Positions 53,022-61,919 of a stretch of 64,000 nucleotides of DNA are shown one piece after another. The DNA is from ZYF759 sp046297455 (GTDB taxonomy: Bacteria > Pseudomonadota > Alphaproteobacteria > Rhizobiales > Rhizobiaceae). The stretch lies in NCBI GenBank assembly GCA_046297455.1, contig JBKBIT010000004.1, positions 1 through 64,000 of the forward strand, given 5' to 3'. How positions within the stretch are numbered: position 1 is the first letter of the stretch; each line of letters opens with the position of its first letter. A program made the position numbers and the translations under genes. The notes beneath the pieces are model-generated. The model had not been told where the DNA came from. It saw only the letters and a program-made list of their open reading frames with translations, and did no database searches.

Positions 53022-53948
53022 ATGCTCAAGAAACTCGTCTCCGGCACGGCCGCCCTGGCCATCGCCGTTTCCGCCTTCGCTGCCACGGCACAGGCCGACT
53101 GGCGCGATGATCTGCCCGTTTTCCGCATCGGCCTTCTGGGCGGCGAGAACGAGTCGGACCGCCTGCGCAACAACGAATGCTGGAGAGAGACTCTCGAAGA
53201 GGCGCTTGGCGTTCCCGTCGAGATGTACCCGGCTCCCGACTATGCCGGCGTGATCCAGGGCCTTGTTGCGGGCCAGCTCGAATACGCCGCCCTCGGCGCG
53301 TCGGCCTATGCCGCGATCTATCTGCAGGACCCCGAGGCAGTCGAACCGATCTTCGTGTCGGCCGAAGCTGACGGTTCGCTGGGTTACATCGCTGCCATGT
53401 ACACCCGTGCGGACACCGACATCCATTCGCTCGAAGACATGGAAGGTCATTCTCTCGCCTGGGCCGACCCCAATTCGACCTCCGGCTATCTGGTGCCTCG
53501 CGCCCAGCTCCAAGCCGCTGGCATCGATCCCGAAGCCTATTTCAGCCGCACCGGCTTCGGCGGTGGTCACGAGCAGGCTGTCATCGCGGTGCTCGAAGGC
53601 CAGTATGATGCAGGCGTGACCTGGACTTCCGGCCAGGGCGAGCCCTCCGAAGGCTACAGCCGCGGCAACCTGCGTCGCATGGTCGACAACGGCCTGCTCG
53701 ACATGAACGACATTCGCGTGATCTGGGAATCCGATCTGATCCCGAACGGTCCGGTCGTCATCGCCAAGAGCCTGCCGCAGGAAGCCAAGGACATCGTTAC
53801 CAACCTCCTCGCCAACCAGCTTCAGGACGACCCGGATTGCTATCGCTCGATCTCCTTCGGCGATGGGCAGGGCTGGGCGCCGGTCGACCACGAGTTCTTT
53901 GCCGGCATCGTCGCGATGCGCGAGGCCGAAATCGCCGGTTCGCGCTGA
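53022..53948 (+). CDS. phnD: Phosphonate ABC transporter substrate-binding protein PhnD
   Basis: This 308-residue periplasmic protein has a signal peptide (MLKKLVSGTAALAIAVSAFA, cleavage near AQA-DW). The mature part reads FRIGLLGGENESDRLRNNEC, VAGQLEYAALGASAYAAIY, LAWADPNSTSGYLVPR and GQYDAGVTWTSG. These match PhnD, which binds 2-aminoethylphosphonate and other phosphonates. A terminator-like stem follows, which fits higher expression than phnC and phnE. Confidence 0.95.
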   Translation: MLKKLVSGTAALAIAVSAFAATAQADWRDDLPVFRIGLLGGENESDRLRNNECWRETLEEALGVPVEMYPAPDYAGVIQGLVAGQLEYAALGASAYAAIYLQDPEAVEPIFVSAEADGSLGYIAAMYTRADTDIHSLEDMEGHSLAWADPNSTSGYLVPRAQLQAAGIDPEAYFSRTGFGGGHEQAVIAVLEGQYDAGVTWTSGQGEPSEGYSRGNLRRMVDNGLLDMNDIRVIWESDLIPNGPVVIAKSLPQEAKDIVTNLLANQLQDDPDCYRSISFGDGQGWAPVDHEFFAGIVAMREAEIAGSR

Positions 53949-53962
53949 TACCCGAACACTTG

Positions 53963-53989
53963 AAGGGCCGCGCTGCGCGCGGCCCTTTT
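53963..53989 (+). terminator. Intrinsic terminator/attenuator after phnD
   Basis: AAGGGCCGCGC (53963-53973) and GCGCGGCCCTT (53977-53987) form an 11-bp stem with a TGC loop, ending in TTTT. It lies 15 bases after phnD, ahead of phnC, so part of the transcripts probably end here. Third binding-protein gene in this window with such a hairpin after it. Confidence 0.8.
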
Positions 53990-54071
53990 CGCATCTTCCA
54001 ACGACAATAGCCGGGGAAGCGCCGAGGGCCAGTTGACGAGCCGGATCGGCCGCGCGCGAACGGAGACCGAA

Positions 54072-54893
54072 ATGCTGAAATTCGAGAATCTGACCAAGTC
54101 GTTCGGCGCGAAGTCCGCCGTGGCCGAGGTCAATATCGAGATACCCGAAGGACAGATGGTGGGCGTGATCGGACGTTCCGGCGCTGGCAAGTCCACGCTG
54201 CTGCGCATGGTCAACCGGCTGAACGAGCCGACCTCAGGCAAGATCATCTACGAGGGGCGCGACATCACTGCGCTGAAAGGCAAGGATCTCCTGGAGTGGC
54301 GTTCGCGCTGCGCCATGGTCTTCCAGCAGTTCAACCTCGTCGGCCGCCTCGACGTCATCACCAACGTGATGACGGGACGCCTCTACCATCACAACATCTT
54401 CTCCTCCATGTTTTCGATCTTCTCCGCAGCCGAGCGCGCCTTTGCCATTCGCGCGCTGGACCGTCTCGGCATGGCGCCGACCGCACTGCAGAAGGCCGAA
54501 ACGCTGTCGGGTGGCCAGATGCAGCGTGTTGCGATCGCGCGCGCGCTGATGCAGGAGCCGAAGATCATGCTCGCCGATGAGCCGATCGCATCGCTCGACC
54601 CGTTGAATGCCCGCCTCGTCATGGATGCGCTTCGCCGCATCAACCAGGAAGACGGCATCACCGTTCTCTGCAATCTCCACACGCTCGACACCGCTCGCTC
54701 CTACTGTGACCGCATCATCGGCATGCTTGATGGCAAGGTCGTCTTCGACGGCACTCCGCCGCAGCTTACGGACGCGAAGGCGCGCGAGATCTATGGCGCC
54801 GAGGCCGATGAGGCCTTTTCGGAAGGCGTCACCTCGACCGCGCTGAAGGGCGTGAAAACGGCGCAGCCGAAGCTGCGACTCGCCGCAGAATAG
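54072..54893 (+). CDS. phnC: Phosphonate ABC transporter ATP-binding protein PhnC
   Basis: This 273-residue ATPase has Walker A (GRSGAGKSTLLRMVNRL), the Q-loop (VFQQFNLVGRLDVI), the signature TLSGGQMQRVAIARAL, Walker B (IMLADEPIASLDPLN) and an H-loop NLHTLDTA. NLHTLD is typical of PhnC. It energises PhnE1 and PhnE2. ATG at 54072 is the start with the expected N-terminus (MLKFENLTKSFG). Confidence 0.95.
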   Translation: MLKFENLTKSFGAKSAVAEVNIEIPEGQMVGVIGRSGAGKSTLLRMVNRLNEPTSGKIIYEGRDITALKGKDLLEWRSRCAMVFQQFNLVGRLDVITNVMTGRLYHHNIFSSMFSIFSAAERAFAIRALDRLGMAPTALQKAETLSGGQMQRVAIARALMQEPKIMLADEPIASLDPLNARLVMDALRRINQEDGITVLCNLHTLDTARSYCDRIIGMLDGKVVFDGTPPQLTDAKAREIYGAEADEAFSEGVTSTALKGVKTAQPKLRLAAE

Positions 54894-54906
54894 CAGGTCA
54901 CAAGCC

Positions 54907-55824
54907 ATGTCGGTCACAACCCTGGGCGGCGGCGATCCCGTCGCCGATTTCGAGCAGCACCGCAAGGATCTGCGACGCCAGAAGATGGTCATGAACCTGC
55001 TCTTCGCCGGCGGTTTCCTGCTGCTTCTCGCCTTCTCGATCAACGTGTCGCGCTTCTTCCCGGAGCGGCTTGCCGCCGGATTGCCACGCATCTTCGAGTA
55101 TTTCGGGACGATCCTGCCCAATCTGCAGTGGGATGTGCTCTTCGACGGCCGCAACGAGGCCGGGCGCGCGACGCCGGGTTCGATCCTCTACTGGTACTCC
55201 GATATCGGCAAATATCTCCGGCTGCTGTTCGAGACGATACTTATGGCGTTGACGGCGACCTTCATCGGCGCCGCGTTGGCCTTCCTCCTGTCTTTCCCCG
55301 CCGCACGCAACCTGGCCCCCAACCGCGTGATCTACTGGATCACGCGCCGGGTCATGGAATTCTTCCGCGGCGTGCCGGAAATCCTCTATGCGCTGGTCTT
55401 CGTCTTCATGGTCGGCATCGGCCCGCTGGCGGGTGTGTTGGCGATCGCCATCCACACGGCCGGCGCGCTCGGCAAGATGTTCGCCGAGGTCAACGAAAAT
55501 GCATCGGGCCGTCCGGTCCAGGGCATCCGTGGCGTGGGCGGCAACTGGTTCGAGGAAATGCGCTACGGCGTCATGCCCCAGGTCCTGCCGAACTTCATCA
55601 GCTACACGCTGCTGCGTTTCGAGATCAATGTGCGTGCCTCGGCCGTGGTCGGCTTTGTCGGTGCTGGCGGCATCGGCCAGGAGCTCTACCACGTCATTTC
55701 GTTCTATTCCGACGACCGGGTGCTCGCGGTGCTGATCCTCGTCGTGCTCATGGTCACCGCCGTGGACCTCCTCTCCGAGCGCATGCGCACCTTCTTCATC
55801 GGCAAGGAGGCTTTCGCCCGATGA
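54907..55824 (+). CDS. phnE: Phosphonate ABC transporter permease PhnE1
   Basis: This 305-residue inner-membrane protein has a cytoplasmic N-terminus and about six helices. The transport loop is GRPVQGIRGVGGNWFEEMRYGVMPQVL, and VVGFVGAGGIGQEL follows. It forms the pore with the second PhnE. The stop overlaps the ATG of PhnE2. Confidence 0.94.
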   Translation: MSVTTLGGGDPVADFEQHRKDLRRQKMVMNLLFAGGFLLLLAFSINVSRFFPERLAAGLPRIFEYFGTILPNLQWDVLFDGRNEAGRATPGSILYWYSDIGKYLRLLFETILMALTATFIGAALAFLLSFPAARNLAPNRVIYWITRRVMEFFRGVPEILYALVFVFMVGIGPLAGVLAIAIHTAGALGKMFAEVNENASGRPVQGIRGVGGNWFEEMRYGVMPQVLPNFISYTLLRFEINVRASAVVGFVGAGGIGQELYHVISFYSDDRVLAVLILVVLMVTAVDLLSERMRTFFIGKEAFAR

Positions 55825-56678
55825 GCACGCGAGCTTTTGCATCCTTTTCGCAGGCGGACATCGATGCGGTCCGCCGTGACCATCAGTCCGCCTTCCCGAC
55901 GATGCGCTCCAACTTCATTTTCTGGGGTATCTGGGCGGCGGTGATCGCCTATGTCGTCGGCTCGCTGTGGTTTTTCGAGGTCTACAAGCTCTTCTCGGCC
56001 TCCGATCGCGCCTGGCGCCTTTTGTCGTCCTTCTTCGTCTGGCGCGACATGGACGAATGGATGTACGGCCAGATCTATGTCGGCATCGGGCAGACCATCG
56101 GCATGGCCTTTCTCGGCACGTTCCTGGGAAGCTGTGCGGCGCTTGGGATCGGTTTTCTCGGTGCCCGCAACACGATGCCTTTCGGCTTCCTGCGCCAGAT
56201 TGTCCGGCGCGTGCTGGATGTCTTCCGCGGCGTCGACCAGTTGGTCTGGGGTCTGGTCTTCGTACGCGCGGTCGGTCTTGGCCCGCTTGCCGGCGTGCTT
56301 GCCATCTTCATCTCCGACATGGGAACCCTGTCCAAGCTCTATGCCGAGGCGATCGAGAACATCGACCGCAAGCAGGTGGAAGGCGTTCGCTCGACCGGAG
56401 CCGGTCCTCTCAAGACGATCCGCTACGGCTATCTGCCGCAAGTGATGCCGGTCTTCATCTCGCAGTCGCTCTATTTCTTCGAGAGTTCGACACGAAGCGC
56501 CACCATTTTGGGTATCGTAGGTGCTGGCGGCATCGGCATGATCATCATCGAGCGCTTCCGTGCAGGCCTGTACGACCAGGTCGCCTTCGTCGTGCTCAAT
56601 GTGCTGGTCGTCATTGCGATCATCGACTGGATGTCGCGCAAGATCCGCGAGCGCTATATCGGCGAGGCGGCCCACTGA
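55821..56678 (+). CDS. phnE: Phosphonate ABC transporter permease PhnE2
   Basis: This 285-residue permease is homologous to PhnE1 (IDRKQVEGVRSTGAGPLKTI then RYGYLPQVMPVFISQSLYF, then ILGIVGAGGIGMII). Rhizobial phosphonate transporters usually have two different PhnE subunits. A strong terminator 6 bases after the stop closes the phnDCE1E2 unit. Confidence 0.93.
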   Translation: MSTRAFASFSQADIDAVRRDHQSAFPTMRSNFIFWGIWAAVIAYVVGSLWFFEVYKLFSASDRAWRLLSSFFVWRDMDEWMYGQIYVGIGQTIGMAFLGTFLGSCAALGIGFLGARNTMPFGFLRQIVRRVLDVFRGVDQLVWGLVFVRAVGLGPLAGVLAIFISDMGTLSKLYAEAIENIDRKQVEGVRSTGAGPLKTIRYGYLPQVMPVFISQSLYFFESSTRSATILGIVGAGGIGMIIIERFRAGLYDQVAFVVLNVLVVIAIIDWMSRKIRERYIGEAAH

Positions 56679-56684
56679 TCGAAG

Positions 56685-56712
56685 GACGGGCCTTGCCTTC
56701 GGCCCGTCTTTC
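56685..56712 (+). terminator. Intrinsic terminator after phnE2
   Basis: GACGGGCC (56685-56692) and GGCCCGTC (56701-56708) form a perfect 8-bp stem with an 8-base loop, followed by TTTCTT. It ends the phnDCE1E2 unit just before the next Pho box. Confidence 0.85.
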
Positions 56713-56725
56713 TTCATTCTGTCAT
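56708..56725 (+). promoter_or_regulatory. Pho box upstream of the DUF1045-phnM-phnN unit
   Basis: CTTTCTT (56708-56714), CATT, then a perfect CTGTCAT (56719-56725) match 12 of 14 positions of the PhoB site. It overlaps the terminator's 3' end and lies 71 bases before the DUF1045 start. Confidence 0.65.
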
Positions 56726-56795
56726 GAAAATCACCTAGGTCGGAGCTTCGTCTGGCGCCGATTGCCGCGCAGCACGACGATTCAACGGACTGAAC

Positions 56796-57503
56796 ATGCG
56801 ATACGCCATCTACTTTACGCCTGCGCGCGAAGCGCCGCTGGGCCGCGTCGCCGCCGAATGGCTCGGCCGCGACGCCTATGGCGGCTCGGTTCGTCAACGT
56901 CCCGATCTCGGATCCCTGTCGGACGCCGAAATCGCATTTCACACGGCGTCGGCCCGGCGCTACGGCTTCCATGCCACACTCAAGGCGCCGTTCCGGTTGG
57001 CCGCCGACCAGACCGAAGCACAGCTTCTGAACGTTCTCGACGCCTTCTGCGCGGCGCGCGAGCCTGTGCTGGTACCCCAGATCAAGTTGACCCGAATGGG
57101 CGGCTTCTATGCGCTCGTGCCGGCGGCCCCGCTGGGCGAACTCGACGGACTGGCCGGAGATGTCGTCAAGGCATTCGAACTCTTTCGTGCACCGCTGACC
57201 GAAGCCGAAATTGCCCGGCGCAATCCCGAAACCCTGACGCCTGCGCAATTGCGTAATCTAAACCAGTGGGGATATCCGTACGTCTTCGACGAGTTTCATT
57301 TCCACATGACCTTGTCGGGACGTGTATCTCACTCCGAGGCCCCGCGCGTGGCGGAGGCTATCGAAGCCACGTTCGGCACGCTTCTCGATGCGCCGTTGTC
57401 CATCGACACCCTGGCTCTGTTCGTTGAGCCGGAGCCCGGTGCGCCATTCCTGGTCCACACCGCCCGTACCATCGGCCCTACCAACAAAAGAAAGTCCGCC
57501 TGA
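56796..57503 (+). CDS. DUF1045 2H-phosphoesterase-like protein of phosphonate operons
   Basis: This 235-residue protein begins MRYAIYFTPAREAPLGRVAA. It has two HxT/S-type motifs, YGFHATLKAPF near residue 58 and FHFHMTLSGRV near residue 171, which are the signature of the 2H phosphoesterase superfamily, usually acting on cyclic phosphates. It occurs with phnM and phnN in many rhizobial phn operons. No phnP, which opens the ribose 1,2-cyclic phosphate made by C-P lyase, is found here, so this protein may do that step. The assignment of the reaction is inference. Confidence 0.8.
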   Translation: MRYAIYFTPAREAPLGRVAAEWLGRDAYGGSVRQRPDLGSLSDAEIAFHTASARRYGFHATLKAPFRLAADQTEAQLLNVLDAFCAAREPVLVPQIKLTRMGGFYALVPAAPLGELDGLAGDVVKAFELFRAPLTEAEIARRNPETLTPAQLRNLNQWGYPYVFDEFHFHMTLSGRVSHSEAPRVAEAIEATFGTLLDAPLSIDTLALFVEPEPGAPFLVHTARTIGPTNKRKSA

Positions 57504-57507
57504 TTCC

Positions 57508-58647
57508 ATGACCACCGAACTGACGCTCCGAAATGCCCGCATCGTGTTGCCCGACGAGATCGTCGAGGGCGCCGTGGCGATCCGCGACGGCGTGATCGTG
57601 GACATCTGGTCGGGGTCTTCGCGCGTCGGCGAGGACATGGAAGGCGACTACGTCATTCCGGGTTTGGTGGAACTCCACACGGACCACCTCGAAGGCCATT
57701 ATTCTCCACGTCCGAAAGTGCGCTGGAACCCCATCGCCTCGGTGCTTGCCCATGATGCGCAAGTGGCGACGGCTGGCATCACGACCGTTTTCGATGCGTT
57801 GCGCATCGGCCTGGACGAGGATGGCGAGATGCGGCCCGAGGACATGCGCCGGCTGGGCGATGCCATCCGCGAGGGCGTGGATGCCGACCGGCTGCGGGCG
57901 GACCATTTCATCCATCTGCGCTGCGAGGTCTCGGCCGCTGACTGTCTTGAGTGCTTCGCGATGTTCGACGGCGACGACCGTGTCAAACTCGCCTCGCTGA
58001 TGGACCATGCCCCCGGACAGCGCCAGTTTGCCCGGCTGGAGGCCTACGGGCTCTACTACATGGGCAAGCTGAAAATGTCGGAGCAGGAGTTCCGCGCCTT
58101 TTGTGAGAAGCGCATTGCGGAATCGGCACGATATTCGGCACCCAACCGCAAGGCCATCGCGGCAGCGTGTGCCGACAGGGGCATAATCCTGGCCAGCCAT
58201 GACGATGCCACGCTCGACCATGTCGACGAGGCTCGGGAGCAGGGTGTCCGCGTGGCGGAATTCCCCACCACTTCGACCGCCGCCCGCGCCTCCAAGGAAG
58301 CGGGCATGGCCGTACTGATGGGCGCGCCGAATCTCGTGCGCGGAGGATCGCACTCCGGCAATGTCTCGGCGCGCGAACTGGCCGAAAGCGGCACGCTGGA
58401 CATCCTGTCCTCCGACTACATCCCCTTCAGCCTTCTGCAGTCGGCATTTCACCTCGGCGAGGTCGTCGACGGCATATCGTTGCCGCAGGCAGTGGCGATG
58501 GTTTCGAAGAACCCTGCCGAGGCGGTGGGCCTGACCGACCGCGGTATCATCGCGCCTGGCCGCCGCGCCGATCTGGTGCGCGTGTGCGCAGACCACCACG
58601 TTCCCGTGGTGCGTTCGGTGTGGCGCGAAGGGCGCCGTGTAGCATGA
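57508..58647 (+). CDS. phnM: Alpha-D-ribose 1-methylphosphonate 5-triphosphate diphosphatase PhnM
   Basis: This 379-residue amidohydrolase-fold enzyme removes pyrophosphate from the ribosyl phosphonate triphosphate before C-P cleavage. Metal ligands are in GLVELHTDHLEGH and the last part contains ILASHDDATLDH, AEFPTTSTAARASKEAGM and ILSSDYIPFSLL. ATG at 57508 is four bases after the DUF1045 stop. It overlaps phnN by four bases. Confidence 0.94.
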   Translation: MTTELTLRNARIVLPDEIVEGAVAIRDGVIVDIWSGSSRVGEDMEGDYVIPGLVELHTDHLEGHYSPRPKVRWNPIASVLAHDAQVATAGITTVFDALRIGLDEDGEMRPEDMRRLGDAIREGVDADRLRADHFIHLRCEVSAADCLECFAMFDGDDRVKLASLMDHAPGQRQFARLEAYGLYYMGKLKMSEQEFRAFCEKRIAESARYSAPNRKAIAAACADRGIILASHDDATLDHVDEAREQGVRVAEFPTTSTAARASKEAGMAVLMGAPNLVRGGSHSGNVSARELAESGTLDILSSDYIPFSLLQSAFHLGEVVDGISLPQAVAMVSKNPAEAVGLTDRGIIAPGRRADLVRVCADHHVPVVRSVWREGRRVA

Positions 58648-59273
58648 TGGCCTCGGCACTCATCGAGCGGGAACTGGAACGGGGTCGCCTTCCGCTGCGA
58701 ACCGGGTGTTTCGTCGCCGTGGTAGGTCCGAGCGGGGCGGGAAAGGACACGCTGATCGGCTTCGCCAAAGACAGGCTTGCCGCCGAAAGCGATCTTCATT
58801 TCGTGCGCCGCATTATCACACGGCCAAGCAATAGCGAAGCCGAAAGCCATGATACGCTGACCCTGCCCGAATTCGAAGCCGCGGAAAAGGATGGTGCGTT
58901 TGCCCTGTCATGGCGCGCGCACGGACTTGCCTATGGGCTGCCGGCGACCATCGACACGCACATGGAAAACGGCATGGCCGTCGTGGCAAATCTCTCGCGA
59001 TCTGCGCTGCCTGCTGCCCGCGAACGCTACGGCAATCTCATCGTCGTTCTGGTCACTGCCGACCCCCATATCCTGGCCGAGCGGCTTGGCCGCAGGGCCC
59101 GCGAAAGCAGCGACGAAGTATTGGCGCGGATGTCCCGCGTCTCCGGCGACCGGCAGCACCTGGCGGATGCCGTCGAGATCGCAAACAACGGGACGGCGGG
59201 AGAAGCCGGACTCGCGCTCGTCGAAGTCATTCGCAAGGCCTTGGCGCGGGCCGCGGTTTCCTGGACCGTCTGA
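58644..59273 (+). CDS. phnN: Ribose 1,5-bisphosphokinase PhnN
   Basis: This 209-residue kinase has a guanylate kinase-like P-loop (FVAVVGPSGAGKDTLIGFAK), VRRIITRPSNSEAESHDTL and FALSWRAHGLAYGLP. PhnN converts ribose 1,5-bisphosphate to PRPP, the last step that recycles the ribose carrier of C-P lyase. Start MMASAL overlaps the phnM stop. It ends the phn regulon. The 260 bases after it hold an inverted repeat (59499-59528) without a T-run and no gene. Confidence 0.93.
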   Translation: MMASALIERELERGRLPLRTGCFVAVVGPSGAGKDTLIGFAKDRLAAESDLHFVRRIITRPSNSEAESHDTLTLPEFEAAEKDGAFALSWRAHGLAYGLPATIDTHMENGMAVVANLSRSALPAARERYGNLIVVLVTADPHILAERLGRRARESSDEVLARMSRVSGDRQHLADAVEIANNGTAGEAGLALVEVIRKALARAAVSWTV

Positions 59274-59533
59274 CGTCGGTTGGCACGTGGGCCACGTGCG
59301 CCCGGCAGGACTGGCAGACTTGAGTGCATCGCTAACGACCGGCGACACCGCACTCCGTTGCCGTCCAGCTGAGCCACGAATGAGCGGCAGCTGCCGACAT
59401 CGAACTGCACTACGATCGCCATTCAGAACTTGAACCAGATCCATCGGTCCATCGCGACCTTGTCTCTAGCGGGCTCGGGTCGTCGAGATGCGAGAGCAGG
59501 ACTGCGGCGCGTTTCTGCACCGCAGTCCCCCGC

Positions 59534-61918
59534 TTAGCGAGCGGAACCGGTTTCGAAGCTGTCACCGTGCGATAGAAATGCTCCGCCGACCCTCACCGAC
59601 CTGGCTTCCGACGCGGGCAGGGCGAGCGACAGTCTTGCGAAGGGAAAAGCGAGGCTCCCTTCGTGCGCGAGGGAGAGGTCGATCGCATCCGCGCCGGATC
59701 GAAGAACGACCCGCGTCAGGCAGTGGTTACCGTCCAGCGCATCGGCATTGTCGCCAAGGTCGTCGTAAATCACCGAGACGTGTTCGCCACCGTCGCTTGC
59801 GGGAAAGACGGCCAGCGTCCGCGTCTTCTCGGCGCCGGGCGATGCGCGGTCCGCCCCCTCGGCAAGCGGAACAACGCTGCCGGCGCGCACGAAGAGCGGC
59901 ATGGACGAAAGATCGATGTCGAGGGTCAGGCGCGTGCCGGGTGCATGCCAGGTGCCTTCATGAAAGTTCCACCATCCCGTCTCGTTCTTCGGCAGATAGA
60001 CCTCGCGCGTGGACGCGCCTTCCTCGACGACGCTCGCCACCAGGAGGTCGCGGCCGAGCATGAAGTCGTCGGTCTCCTCGAAACAGGTGGCGTCGTGCTC
60101 GTGATCGAGGAAGGTCGGGCGGATCATCGGCTCGCCCTTCGTCACCGCCTCGAAAAGACAGGTGTAGAGATAGGGCAACAGCCGGTAGCGTAGCCGGATC
60201 GCCTCTCGAATACCGTCCAGCACCTGGGGATGGGTCCAGGGTTCCGTCACCGAGCCATCGGCGTTCCAGCTGTGGATGGTGAAACGCGGATGGAAGATCC
60301 CGTTCTGGACCCAGCGCAGGAGTAGTTCGGGCTCCGGCCGGGGACCGGCAAAACCACCGACATCGTGGCCGATATTGGAGATGCCGGAAAGGGCCAGCCC
60401 AAGCCCCATGCGGATGTTCCAGCGCAGCGTCGCCCAGTTGGTGTGGTTGTCTCCGGTCCAGGTTTGCGCATGGCGCTGCAGCCCGGCACATCCGGACCGG
60501 GTGATGAGATAGGGGCGCTTGCTGGGGAATTTCCTGCGCTGCGCCGCTTCGGAACTGCGCACCATCAAGAGCGAATGCAGCGGGCGTATCAGCCCGATGT
60601 CGATCGGGTCGCCGAAGCCCTCGCAACGGGCATGATGGTCCCACACTTCGTATTCGTTATTGTCGTTCCACGTCGAATGGATGCCGCGCTCGAGGAGTGC
60701 CGTCGTCACGTTGGACTGCCACCAATCGACGGTGGCCGGATTGGTGAAGTCGAGATGCGAGCCCTTGGCGTCCCAGAAGACAGACTGCTCCGGCTGGCCG
60801 GTCTCGCTGTCGCGGATGAACAGCCCCTTCTCGGCTGCGTTCTCATATTGCGGATGGTCGAGCAGCAGGCAGGGCTTGATGTTGGCCACGAGCTCCAGCC
60901 CTGCCTCGGCGAAACGGCTGGCCATGCCTTCCGGATCCGGCACCTTCTCGGTGTTCCAGTTGAAGACGTAGCGCTTGTCGGCGATCGAGGTGTAGCCGGA
61001 CGACAGTTGGAAGCTGTCGCAGGGAATGTCGTTGACAGCCAGCTTGTCGACGAAGCCTTCCAGCTGCGCCTGGGCGTCTGGCGCGTCCGTATAGGCCATT
61101 GTCGAGCCGGAATAGCCGAGCGTCCAGCGCGGCGGAAACGCCATGCCGCCGGTCAGCCATTGCTGAGTCTTGACCAGATCGAGCATGTCCGGCGACCAGG
61201 CGAAATAGAGATCGAGATCGCCGTCGGCCGCGCGGTAGGCCCGGTAGGGCTTGTGGTAGTTGTCGAGTTCGTTGCCGAGGTCGAACCAGCAGCCCGCGAG
61301 GTTGTCGTAGAAAAGGCTGAAACTGCCTGCCTTCGGAGTGCGGGTGATGGTGAAGGGGATGTGCTTGTAGAGCGGGTCTGTCGTTTCGGCATTGTAGCCC
61401 AGCGCGTCGAGATTGCGCATTTCGTAGCGGCGACCGCTGCGCTCCAGCCGGCCGGCCTTTTCGCCGAGCCCGTAGACATGCTCGCCCGGATGCCGTGCCA
61501 TGAAATGAGCGTGTCGGTGGTCGCGAACGCCCAGAATGTGCGCGCCTGTCGGACGCTCCTCGGCCACCGTGACCCACTTCCCGTCGAGCAGCGCCTCCCA
61601 GACAAGCTGCAGCGGCTGATGGACGGTAACGCGCAAGCGGTCGGTCGCCACCGTGACAGCGCTTTCGTCCCGGGAAATCACAAAATTGGGACAGGCAAAT
61701 CCCGCCGGCGAGTCGCGATACCGGCCTTCCCAGGGCATGGCCCGATCAGGGTCGACGACCCAGCTTCGGTCAAGACGCCATTGCCCGTCCTTGAGGAGGC
61801 GGACGCGGAAGAGGGCCTGGTCCAGCACCTCGATCCGCAGGTGATGGCGGCTCTCCACCAGCAGGACGACACCGTTGGGCGTCTCCTGAAGGACGCTCCA
61901 GCTTTCCAGGGTCTTCAA
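59534..61918 (-). CDS. Glycoside hydrolase family 31 (alpha-glucosidase/alpha-xylosidase type)
   Basis: This 794-residue enzyme has the GH31 order: N-terminal beta-sandwich (HVYGLGEKAGRLERSGRRY), catalytic barrel and C-terminal beta domains. The nucleophile aspartate is in STWNDNNEYE (near residue 415; most members have WxDMNE), and the acid/base in TWTGDNHTNWATLRW (near residue 487). It retains configuration when hydrolysing alpha-linked sugars; no signal peptide is visible, so it acts in the cytoplasm. It starts with TTG at 61918, a base after the dctM stop, so the sugar is probably imported by the TRAP system. Confidence 0.9.
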   Translation of the reverse strand: MKTLESWSVLQETPNGVVLLVESRHHLRIEVLDQALFRVRLLKDGQWRLDRSWVVDPDRAMPWEGRYRDSPAGFACPNFVISRDESAVTVATDRLRVTVHQPLQLVWEALLDGKWVTVAEERPTGAHILGVRDHRHAHFMARHPGEHVYGLGEKAGRLERSGRRYEMRNLDALGYNAETTDPLYKHIPFTITRTPKAGSFSLFYDNLAGCWFDLGNELDNYHKPYRAYRAADGDLDLYFAWSPDMLDLVKTQQWLTGGMAFPPRWTLGYSGSTMAYTDAPDAQAQLEGFVDKLAVNDIPCDSFQLSSGYTSIADKRYVFNWNTEKVPDPEGMASRFAEAGLELVANIKPCLLLDHPQYENAAEKGLFIRDSETGQPEQSVFWDAKGSHLDFTNPATVDWWQSNVTTALLERGIHSTWNDNNEYEVWDHHARCEGFGDPIDIGLIRPLHSLLMVRSSEAAQRRKFPSKRPYLITRSGCAGLQRHAQTWTGDNHTNWATLRWNIRMGLGLALSGISNIGHDVGGFAGPRPEPELLLRWVQNGIFHPRFTIHSWNADGSVTEPWTHPQVLDGIREAIRLRYRLLPYLYTCLFEAVTKGEPMIRPTFLDHEHDATCFEETDDFMLGRDLLVASVVEEGASTREVYLPKNETGWWNFHEGTWHAPGTRLTLDIDLSSMPLFVRAGSVVPLAEGADRASPGAEKTRTLAVFPASDGGEHVSVIYDDLGDNADALDGNHCLTRVVLRSGADAIDLSLAHEGSLAFPFARLSLALPASEARSVRVGGAFLSHGDSFETGSAR

Positions 61919-61919
61919 T

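Noticed and set aside
59499..59528. Inverted repeat GGACTGCGG / CCGCAGTCC after the GH31 gene
   Set aside because: It could be a weak bidirectional terminator between phnN and the GH31 gene, but neither side has a T-run, so I did not call it one.
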